In this document: one piece after another, positions 5,881 to 10,796 of the stretch
How the letters are laid out: every line of letters starts with the position of its first letter
Position numbering within the stretch: the stretch's first letter is position 1
From: an uncultured Alphaproteobacteria bacterium
GTDB taxonomy: Bacteria; Pseudomonadota; Alphaproteobacteria; CAAHEQ01; UBA3637
DNA length: 10,796 bases
Reading direction: 5' to 3'
NCBI GenBank assembly: GCA_947629595.1
Contig: CANREI010000038.1
Coordinates: forward strand, 1-10,796
Position numbers and translations under genes: made by a program
The notes under the pieces: generated by a model
What the model was told of the DNA's origin: nothing
The model's input: only the letters and a program-made list of their open reading frames with translations
Databases searched by the model: none

Positions 5881-6678
5881 TCAGCGATTTTGTTGTAATT
5901 GCTTTGAAAAATGAGACGGTTGCATTTGATGAGATAATTTCAGACGGCTTAAATGTAAAGCCTCAACGGCATATGTTGTTTGCTTTTGCGTGCTGTATTT
6001 GTTGCGCAAAACGGCGTTCAGCCGTTCTTGTTTGAACGATTCGTTATGCGTTTGCCCGGCCATATACGCCGATAATAATTGCAAAGACGGATAATTTTTT
6101 TGAGCCAATTCCTCAATCACGTTTCGTAAACGATGTTGTGCCCGTTTATCAATCGGATTCGTGGGATTTAATTGAACATAGCGCTCTTTAAAAAGCGTAC
6201 CCAGCTGATCGGAAAAAGACATATTGCCGTTGTTTTCCTGATTTAAAGCATCATAGAGCGCCAAAGAAAACGGTTTTTCGGACAAATCGGGAAAATCGGC
6301 CGTAAAAACAGGCAAATCAACTTTTTTCAGCACGTTATATTCATGCAGTAACGGAAAAAAGTTTTGCGGTTCGAAAAATGTTTGTAAGACTTCGGCATTC
6401 GGGAGTTGAGTATGCCGATAATCAAACAATTGATTGAGATTCGTTTCCGTTATGCAACAGGCGGTAACATATCCCATAACGCCGACGGCGTCTTTCGTTG
6501 CCAAGTTTTTCAATTCCGCCATGGCTTGGCGTTGTTGTTCCAAAGCAACATGCGAAACCGATTTCGGATTCGAAAGCGTTTTTTGCAATAACCGAACTTT
6601 TCGCACCAACTGACGGACGGTTTTTGTGACAGATGCCGTTGATATGTTTTTTGAAAGATCGTTCAGGTGCATTGACAT
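5881..6678 (-). CDS. Unrecognised soluble helical protein (265 aa)
   Basis: I do not recognise this family. It has no signal peptide or membrane segment. The first 60 residues are basic and look like amphipathic helices with heptad-like hydrophobic spacing (VRQLVRKVRLLQKTL at 21-35). There is a Cys pair at 74-75, an aromatic, Pro-containing middle (FFEPQNFFPLL at 101-111), and a polar, Gln- and His-rich C-terminus. It starts 4 bp after the 294-aa membrane protein gene with only a weak AGG site, so it is probably translated by coupling and works with that protein. An in-frame ATG two codons later (6672) is an alternative start. The neighbouring genes are also unknown. Confidence 0.72.
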   Translation of the reverse strand: MSMHLNDLSKNISTASVTKTVRQLVRKVRLLQKTLSNPKSVSHVALEQQRQAMAELKNLATKDAVGVMGYVTACCITETNLNQLFDYRHTQLPNAEVLQTFFEPQNFFPLLHEYNVLKKVDLPVFTADFPDLSEKPFSLALYDALNQENNGNMSFSDQLGTLFKERYVQLNPTNPIDKRAQHRLRNVIEELAQKNYPSLQLLSAYMAGQTHNESFKQERLNAVLRNKYSTQKQTTYAVEALHLSRLKLSHQMQPSHFSKQLQQNR

Positions 6679-6682
6679 ATTT

Positions 6683-7567
6683 TTAACCTAAACTGTTGCC
6701 TTTGTTATTGATTTGCATAAATGCGGAAGAAACCTCCTGCGAATCGGTATTCACTTTTGTTGCATTATCCGCCAACGTGTTTTGCTTTTGCAAATCGGCA
6801 ACTTTTTCGGTTAAAACACTCGTTTGTTGCGTTAAATCATTGACTTGATTGTTGGCTTTTTTGGTTTTATGTTTCTGTCGATTGACTAACCAAAACACCA
6901 ATCCGCCGCCCAGAACAACGGTTGTGCCGATAATAATTTCGTTTAACCAACGTATATACCAGGCGCGGTTATCGACATCTTCGGCTTTACCCAATTCGGA
7001 AGATGTTGTAAATTTTTGCGTGTTTTGATCGGTTGACGTAATGCCTTTAACGCAGGATTCATATTCGCGTTCACTTAAATAAACGCCGACGGGTTTGTTG
7101 TTTTCATATTTAACATTAACAGGTGTTTTGGTTCCTTTTAAAAACACGCCGGAGGAAGTTACATCATAAACTTTGGAGGAAAGTTTCATATTATCATCTA
7201 ACACAAGGGCATTTGCCAGTGTTTCTTTGCCGTTAATCATATCGACAAGGGTTTGATAAGCATCTTTACCGAGATAACGCGCTTGACCGTTTCCCGTTAC
7301 CTGCGGCGGAAGAATAACGCACGTTCCTTCGGGGGCAATCAATCCGCCGTTAATTTCACCGTCGGCAGCGGCTTGCGCCTGAGAGGTCGCAGCATTGCCC
7401 GATGTTGTTTGCGCACCGGTGATTTTTCCCGCAAGATTACTTCCCGTATTCAAAACTCTTGTACCGGTTGAGGCAACGCGACTCACGCTGTTGGCCACCG
7501 TTTGCGTTCGGTTAATAGCACTTTGCGTATCTTTTAATCCGCTGATAAAACTGTCTAAACCGCTCAT
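6683..7567 (-). CDS. Unrecognised single-span membrane protein with C-terminal coiled coil (294 aa)
   Basis: There is no N-terminal signal. Residues 1-70 are Ser/Thr/Ala/Gln-rich and polar. Residues 80-175 form a compact domain starting GTCVILPPQ and ending YESCVKG, with Cys83 and Cys172 possibly paired. One membrane helix spans about 209-228 (NEIIIGTTVVLGGGLVFWLV), followed by a basic stop-transfer patch (NRQKHKTKK). Residues 238-262 have heptad-like Leu/Val spacing (VNDLTQQTSVLTEKVADLQ), suggesting a coiled coil. The positive-inside rule puts the C-terminal coiled coil in the cytosol and the compact domain outside, where its two Cys could form a disulfide. It leads a two-gene unit with the 265-aa gene and has an AAGGAG site and a strong promoter. 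Function unknown; a scaffold or secretion-related role would be a guess. Confidence 0.75.
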   Translation of the reverse strand: MSGLDSFISGLKDTQSAINRTQTVANSVSRVASTGTRVLNTGSNLAGKITGAQTTSGNAATSQAQAAADGEINGGLIAPEGTCVILPPQVTGNGQARYLGKDAYQTLVDMINGKETLANALVLDDNMKLSSKVYDVTSSGVFLKGTKTPVNVKYENNKPVGVYLSEREYESCVKGITSTDQNTQKFTTSSELGKAEDVDNRAWYIRWLNEIIIGTTVVLGGGLVFWLVNRQKHKTKKANNQVNDLTQQTSVLTEKVADLQKQNTLADNATKVNTDSQEVSSAFMQINNKGNSLG

Positions 7568-7610
7568 ATTGAAACTCCTTCCGTGTTAGAAAAATCCCTT
7601 ATTTTCTTAC

Positions 7611-7639
7611 AGTATATCAAATGAAGCGATAAAAGTCAA
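7611..7639 (-). promoter_or_regulatory. Promoter of the membrane-protein operon
   Basis: On the minus strand TTGACT, 17 bp, TATACT: one mismatch from the sigma70 consensus in each box. The 5' untranslated stretch to the ATG at 7567 is about 40 nt. Confidence 0.75.
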
Positions 7640-7677
7640 TGAAAAAAATAGAAAAAAATGAAATGCGGGCGAAACAT

Positions 7678-7710
7678 AAAAAAATCAGCCCTTGCAAGAC
7701 TGATTTTTTC
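7678..7710 (-). terminator. Terminator between the two unknown transcription units
   Basis: AAAAAATCAG (7680-7689) pairs perfectly with CTGATTTTTT (7701-7710) around an 11-nt loop. On the minus strand the stem ends in a T-run, 30 bp after the stop of the 267-aa gene. The A/T symmetry could let it work in both directions. Confidence 0.75.
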
Positions 7711-7739
7711 AAAATACCGTTAAAAAATCGGCGCAAAAA

Positions 7740-8543
7740 CTATGCGACTCTGCCTCCGTTACCCATAGCCAGAGCGTTCATGGCTGCATTACCGGCTGAC
7801 GCCGTGTTTTGAGCAAGTTGTGTGTTTTCTGCCGAATTGTCGTCTTGGCCGAGTTTGTTACTGAAATCACCCGCTAAATAGCTGGCAAAGCGATCTTTTC
7901 CCAAAAAGCCGCTGATCAGTTGAAAAGCGCCGCCGAATTTACCTAATTTACTGCTGCCCATACCGACCAAGGTTACCATAGCATCGGTCATACAGGCGCG
8001 ATCGCCGTTGAAAAGCCCGGAGAAAACGTTTTTGATACGTTCGATGGCTTGTTTGGCATCATCGTCTATTTTTTGAATTTTTTTCTTTTCTTCAAAGTAT
8101 TTTCTTTGTTTTTCATTGTCATATTTGGCGTTTGCGGCGTTCATGTTATTCAAAGCTTCTTTGGTTTCTTTAATATCTTTTTGTGTTTCCTCGTTTGTGG
8201 CTGTTTTTGCCAAATCTTGAACGGATTTGCCCGGGAAACCGTCTTTGGCATTTGCCAACAACGTTGATCTGAAATTATCCGAATAGCAAAAAGCCTCTTG
8301 AATGGCGGGATCTTGCAACATGGCATTGATTTGTGCGACTGCTTTCGGGTTTTTCTTAATCAGTTCGATATTTTCCTGATCTTGCTTTGACAGCGGACTT
8401 TTTTGATCGGGATTTTTTGCCGCCGCTTCTTTTGCCGTATCAACCGTATTTCCGACAGTTTTGACGAATGATTGTTGTTTGGCGGCTTCTTTAGCGGCTT
8501 CTATAGCAGCTGCATCAGTTTTTGACGGGTTATTCACACTCAT
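7740..8543 (-). CDS. Unrecognised Ala/Asn/Lys-rich helical protein (267 aa)
   Basis: I recognise no family. Residues 1-45 are Ala/Lys/Glu-rich, with no signal peptide. Residues 105-172 are strongly charged and probably a long helix or coiled coil (EKQRKYFEEKKKIQKIDDDA at 144-163). Residues 174-232 are more hydrophobic and Gly-rich (VTLVGMGSSKLGKFGGAFQL at 190-209), with Cys184 in GDRACMTDAM, and might insert in or lie on a membrane. The tail is Asn/Ala/Gly-rich and looks disordered. Cys86 and Cys184 are the only Cys. It has an ideal AAGGAGG site, a perfect consensus promoter and its own terminator, so it is expected to be a single-gene, highly transcribed unit. A structural or secreted protein is possible but unproven. 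Confidence 0.75.
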   Translation of the reverse strand: MSVNNPSKTDAAAIEAAKEAAKQQSFVKTVGNTVDTAKEAAAKNPDQKSPLSKQDQENIELIKKNPKAVAQINAMLQDPAIQEAFCYSDNFRSTLLANAKDGFPGKSVQDLAKTATNEETQKDIKETKEALNNMNAANAKYDNEKQRKYFEEKKKIQKIDDDAKQAIERIKNVFSGLFNGDRACMTDAMVTLVGMGSSKLGKFGGAFQLISGFLGKDRFASYLAGDFSNKLGQDDNSAENTQLAQNTASAGNAAMNALAMGNGGRVA

Positions 8544-8574
8544 AATATCCTCCTTATTTAAAAAAATTTAATTT

Positions 8575-8603
8575 ATTATATCATTTTTTTTCAGGGCTGT
8601 CAA
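8575..8603 (-). promoter_or_regulatory. Perfect-consensus sigma70 promoter of the 267-aa gene
   Basis: On the minus strand TTGACA, exactly 17 bp, TATAAT. This is the strongest promoter in the window by match to consensus, about 30 bp upstream of the start codon. I see no operator around it. Confidence 0.85.
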
Positions 8604-8702
8604 TAATGATTTTTTTATAGAATGAAATATCGGCAAAACAAGGGGTTAGGGGGAAGAAAAGCAGATTTTTTCAAAAAAAAGCGGAAAAAGAGAAAAAAAG
8701 AC

Positions 8703-8731
8703 TTGCAAAATAAAAAAAAGGGGTGTATAAG
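8703..8731 (+). promoter_or_regulatory. Putative promoter of tRNA-Arg
   Basis: TTGCAA, 17 bp, TATAAG, with the tRNA starting 14 bp after the -10 box. The arrangement is the same as at tRNA-Leu. Confidence 0.65.
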
Positions 8732-8745
8732 GGAAAACGTTGAAT

Positions 8746-8822
8746 GCACCCGTAGCTCAATTGGATAGAGCATTTGACTACGGATCAAAAGGTTGTAAGT
8801 TCGAATCCTGCCGGGTGCGCCA
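8746..8822 (+). tRNA. tRNA-Arg (anticodon ACG)
   Basis: A 77-nt tRNA with encoded CCA. The acceptor GCACCCG pairs with CGGGTGC. The D-arm is GCTC/GAGC. The anticodon stem TTTGA/TCAAA closes loop CTACGGA, giving anticodon ACG, which is normally edited to ICG and reads CGU, CGC and CGA. The discriminator is G. The T-arm GTAAG/CCTGC has an A-C opposition at pair 52-62 where a G-C pair is usual; all other stems pair. The last 11 bases are repeated downstream (8971-8981). Confidence 0.93.
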
Positions 8823-8859
8823 TAAAAAATCCCTGTGAGAACGGGGATTTTTTTTGTGC
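8812..8859 (+). repeat. Direct repeat, copy 1: tRNA-Arg 3' end plus terminator
   Basis: 48 bp running from the 3' acceptor strand of tRNA-Arg through CCA and the terminator to GTGC. Copy 2 at 8971-9019 is identical except for one extra A in the A-run. A repeat of a tRNA 3' end on the same strand is the classic footprint of site-specific integration into a tRNA gene. Confidence 0.85.
8824..8855 (+). terminator. Rho-independent terminator of tRNA-Arg
   Basis: AAAAAATCCC pairs with GGGATTTTTT around a short loop (TGTGAGAACG), followed by further T, directly after the CCA end. Confidence 0.88.
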
Positions 8860-8970
8860 AAAGTCGGCGGGGATAAGAACTTACAAGTTCGGTCGCGGAG
8901 TAAAACGGAGCGGACGCCGGAGGCGGTCTGAACGGAGTGAAGACACACCCAAGGGGTGTGCAATCGATGG
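8860..8970. other. GC-rich spacer between the two tRNA-Arg 3'-end repeats
   Basis: 111 bp, clearly richer in G and C than both flanks, with no credible gene. It contains a GAACTT/AAGTTC inverted repeat (8878-8891), a CGCC/GGCG hairpin near 8914-8924, a CACACCC/GGGTGTG hairpin near 8944-8960, and four CGGAG words on the plus strand. Base composition unlike its surroundings fits leftover mobile DNA or a small structured RNA. Confidence 0.5.
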
Positions 8971-9019
8971 CGGGTGCGCCATAAAAAAATCCCTGTGAGA
9001 ACGGGGATTTTTTTTGTGC
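8971..9019 (+). repeat. Direct repeat, copy 2: orphan tRNA-Arg 3' end plus terminator
   Basis: 49 bp matching copy 1 with one inserted A. Upstream of it no tRNA body can be folded, only a short resemblance (AATC..TG.CGGGTG), so this is a detached fragment. Its terminator hairpin (8983-9015) is intact and could still end transcription from the left. Confidence 0.85.
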
Positions 9020-9230
9020 CAAATTTATGCGGATTTTATATTTAAAATAAAAATATCTTTTACAAAATTGAATTTAAAATTTAAATTTTATTTAAAAATG
9101 CGGATAAATTATATTTAAAATTCATATATTCTTAAAAAACTGTATTTAAAATTTAACTTATTTCCTTAAAATTGTAATTATAATTCAATTTTTTTCTTTA
9201 AATTTAAGTATAATTTCAATTTTTTATCGA
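9020..9230. other. Extremely AT-rich intergenic tract
   Basis: This holds almost only A and T, with repeated TATTTAAAAT-like words and two ATGCGGAT words about 72 bp apart (near 9027 and 9099), each followed by TATATTTAAAAT. No open frame, tRNA or convincing promoter pair stands out. Possible roles are a bent, easily melted or protein-silenced region. There is no DnaA-box cluster to argue for an origin. Confidence 0.5.
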
Positions 9231-9291
9231 CGCAAACGGCAGTATATCGAATCGGCGGCACAGATAACACCATATCGGCACAAACAAACAG

Positions 9292-9426
9292 CAATATCGG
9301 CCCGGCACAAACAAATCAACATATCGGCACAAACAGCAATATCGGCCCGGCGCAAACAAATCAACATACCGGCACAAACAGCAATATCGGTCCGGCACAA
9401 ACAAATCAACATATCGGCGCAAACAG
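9292..9426. repeat. 45-bp tandem repeat, three full units (minisatellite)
   Basis: The units are 9292-9336, 9337-9381 and 9382-9426 and differ from one another at only a few bases. Each unit contains two shorter versions of ATATCGGC...ACAAACA. Degenerate partial copies lie on both sides (9240-9291 and 9427-9450). It sits just after the HNH nuclease stop. Because 45 is a multiple of 3, several frames stay open across it by chance, which explains the long frames there. None has a start codon with a ribosome site. Confidence 0.85.
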
Positions 9427-9429
9427 AAA

Positions 9430-9882
9430 TTATTTTTCGTATCGGCGTAAATAGCGATAAAATTTTTGCCGATCTCTGTCATGTTGCAGTTTTTTATCAA
9501 TAAATCCGTTAAAATCGCGACGCAGCGCCACTTTTGGAAAATCGGGCAGTTCAATTTCAACGCTTTCCCCGATTTTAAGATGTCGCACGGCCGGTTCAAA
9601 GCATTTTTTGTTGATAAACTTGTGTAACGAGCGCTCGATTAAGCAAAAATTCGAAACGTGATTTGTTCCGCCGCCGCTTAACGGTACAATGTGATGCACA
9701 TCGAATCCGGTAGGAATGCGCCCGCGCCGACACCTTTCCAAACTGATTTTATCGGCGTACGGTGCTAAAAATCCCTTGCGATAGAGCCATTTCACGAATT
9801 TTTGGTTCATATTTCGTCTGTCGAATTCTTTGCGCATGGCTTTTGTAACGCTCGGATCTTGTAATGTGAAACGAATGCCCAT
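9430..9882 (-). CDS. Stand-alone HNH endonuclease family protein (150 aa)
   Basis: HNH nucleases cut DNA using a beta-beta-alpha metal site. Here the core is FDVHHIVPLSGGG (60-72), N74, N78 and H87 (in SLHKFIN). His64 is the likely general base, with Asn78 and His87 the remaining HNH positions. There are no paired Cys for a structural zinc. The N-terminal half is basic (RKEFDRRNMNQKFVKWLYRK at 17-36) and could contact DNA. No partner gene marks it as restriction, toxin or terminase. Small free-standing HNH proteins occur in phages, as homing-type enzymes and in defence systems. GAGGAG precedes the ATG at good spacing. It is divergent from the second adhesin gene, and the tandem repeat follows its stop directly. 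Confidence 0.82.
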   Translation of the reverse strand: MGIRFTLQDPSVTKAMRKEFDRRNMNQKFVKWLYRKGFLAPYADKISLERCRRGRIPTGFDVHHIVPLSGGGTNHVSNFCLIERSLHKFINKKCFEPAVRHLKIGESVEIELPDFPKVALRRDFNGFIDKKLQHDRDRQKFYRYLRRYEK

Positions 9883-9901
9883 TTTTCTCTCCTCTCATAC
9901 T

Positions 9902-9930
9902 ATTTTATCACAAAATGCAAAAATAATCAA
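9902..9930 (-). promoter_or_regulatory. Putative promoter of the HNH gene
   Basis: On the minus strand TTGATT, 17 bp, TAAAAT, 20 bp before the start codon. It shares a 165-bp AT-rich gap with the divergent promoter of the adhesin gene at 10048. Confidence 0.5.
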
Positions 9931-9987
9931 CTTTTATCTGTTTTTACGGTATTTTTGAAAAAAAAGATGATTTTTATAAAAAAAAGA

Positions 9988-10016
9988 TTGCTTTTATTTG
10001 CTGAATTCTTTAAAAT
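9988..10016 (+). promoter_or_regulatory. Putative promoter of the second adhesin gene
   Basis: TTGCTT, 17 bp, TAAAAT, then GGGAGGAATAAA before the ATG at 10048. The ACGTAC half-palindrome seen at the first adhesin promoter is absent here, so the two copies may be controlled differently. Confidence 0.55.
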
Positions 10017-10047
10017 AAAAAGCAGATATTTATTCGGGAGGAATAAA

Positions 10048-10796
10048 ATGAAGAAAAAAAAGTTCAAACAAATTCAAAATCAAGCGCAAGAAGGCCGCAG
10101 TATGGTTGAAATGCTGGGCGTTTTGGCCATTATCGGCGTGTTATCCGTCGGCAGTTTAAGCGGGTATGAATATGCAACGGCTTCTTATCGGGCCGGACAG
10201 ATTCGCGATGCGTTGCTGGCGGCCAAAAAGTCGGCATCCGTTAACACAAGCGCTTCATACGCAAATGAAATAGGCCGTTTGTTGAAAGGGTATTTGCCTT
10301 TATACGGCGTGAGCGTAGATGCAATGTCAAGCGGGCAACATCCTTATCAAGTGCAATTAAAGGGTGTTGCACCGCGCACATGCACGCATTTATGGGAAAT
10401 GAAAAATGTTTTGTCTTCGTTTTCAATTACAATGACAAACCCCACAAGTAAGAACGGTTGTCAATTAGATAATGCAAGTGTTGACACGGTTTCCATGTCG
10501 TTTGAATTTAATGCGCTGGATAATAAAACCGACGGCGGAAGCAGTGAACCCTCGTGTGCAGACTGTAAACCGGGATTTTGCATCAGCGGTGTTTGTGTTG
10601 AGTGCCTGACAAGCGCCGACTGTGAAGATTCTAATCAGGTGTGTGACGAGCAAGCGGGTAAATGTACCGATGATTGCAGCAAAGGCGTTTGTCAAACAGG
10701 GCATTGCATTCAAGATGAAAGTAATAACCACTGGTGTGGCGAATGTGCAGAGCCGACGCCGAAATGGAACGGAAAGAATTGTGTGGCTTGTCCGCC
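10048..10796 (+). CDS. Second modular pilin-like adhesin, 5' part only (249 codons in window)
   Basis: The frame is open without interruption from the ATG (GGGAGG 7 bp upstream) to the end of the window. It is a close paralogue of the 483-aa protein at 2966-4417, with about 25 differences over some 233 aligned residues by hand count and a leader three residues shorter. Prepilin cleavage would fall between Gly16 and Arg17, with Glu21 at +5. The Cys-rich block (CKPGFCISGVCVECLTS and onward) is almost unchanged even at silent sites, while about 14 differences cluster in the pilin head (roughly residues 70-108). The Thr stalk and any lectin-like tip lie outside the window. It probably has the same role, with a different head and perhaps a different binding tip. 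Confidence 0.85.
   Translation, partial: MKKKKFKQIQNQAQEGRSMVEMLGVLAIIGVLSVGSLSGYEYATASYRAGQIRDALLAAKKSASVNTSASYANEIGRLLKGYLPLYGVSVDAMSSGQHPYQVQLKGVAPRTCTHLWEMKNVLSSFSITMTNPTSKNGCQLDNASVDTVSMSFEFNALDNKTDGGSSEPSCADCKPGFCISGVCVECLTSADCEDSNQVCDEQAGKCTDDCSKGVCQTGHCIQDESNNHWCGECAEPTPKWNGKNCVACP

Noticed and set aside
8615..9022. 135-codon open frame on the minus strand over tRNA-Arg and both terminators
   Set aside because: It is antisense to the tRNA and its repeated GFFYGAP segments are simply the two copies of the tRNA-end repeat. The part RIRTYNLLIRSQMLYPIELR is a typical false translation of the reverse strand of a tRNA.
9292..9426. CRISPR array
   Set aside because: The 45-bp units are directly adjacent, with no unique spacers, and no cas genes are nearby.
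9216..9599. 127-codon minus-strand frame with repeats CRYVDLFVPGRYCCL
   Set aside because: It overlaps the HNH gene in another frame and stays open because the 45-bp repeat has no stop. It has no ribosome site and a Cys/Tyr composition unlike real proteins here.
10241..10731. Antisense frames in the second adhesin, matching frames found opposite the first copy
   Set aside because: Their repetition reflects the duplication of the adhesin gene; the sense frame carries the clear prepilin and Cys-rich protein.
1..10796. DGR reverse transcriptase, Avd or template repeat within the window
   Set aside because: No protein here carries reverse transcriptase motifs such as YxDD in context, and I found no second copy of the 2966-3060 sequence on either strand, so any such element would have to be elsewhere.

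Overview
The window looks like a chromosomal piece of a low-GC, host- or gut-associated bacterium, most likely an uncultured alphaproteobacterium. That placement is inference. It rests on the AT-rich intergenic DNA, the style of SodB and GalE, and four short prepilin-like N-termini sharing the core GRSMVEM(L/I)GVLA, which I associate with gut alphaproteobacterial metagenome assemblies. Promoters read by eye are sigma70-like, with -35 boxes TTGACA, TTGACT or TTGCNN about 17 bp from TATAAT-like -10 boxes.

Layout. 1-795 is the 3' end of an unrecognised gene (+). 840-2427 is a two-gene unit on the minus strand, sodB then galE, with its promoter facing away from a tRNA-Leu(GAG) gene at 2567-2652. 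2653-2965 holds the tRNA terminator and a GC-rich structured stretch. 2966-5715 (minus) carries three pilin-like genes: two small ones in tandem (155 and 124 aa), a 446-bp regulatory gap, and a 483-aa modular surface protein (prepilin helix, pilin head, Cys-rich repeats, Thr-rich stalk, C-type-lectin-like C-terminus). 5881-8543 (minus) carries three unrecognised genes, one with a single membrane helix, transcribed from two near-consensus promoters. 8703-9019 holds tRNA-Arg(ACG) whose 3' end and terminator are repeated about 160 bp downstream. 9020-9429 is a very AT-rich tract followed by a 45-bp tandem repeat. 9430-9882 (minus) is a stand-alone HNH nuclease. 10048 to the end (+) is the 5' part of a second copy of the 483-aa adhesin, inverted relative to the first.

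How the parts may fit together. The pilin-like genes probably build a surface filament or anchored adhesin in which the large protein displays a lectin-like tip on a Thr-rich stalk. The last 25 or so codons of that tip are GC-rich and almost all end in C or T, and a GC-rich inverted repeat lies just after the stop. This is what the variable region of a diversity-generating retroelement (DGR) target can look like. No reverse transcriptase or template repeat is in the window, so this stays a hypothesis. The two inverted adhesin copies are nearly identical in their Cys-rich blocks but differ in the pilin head, which suggests recombination or gene conversion between them.
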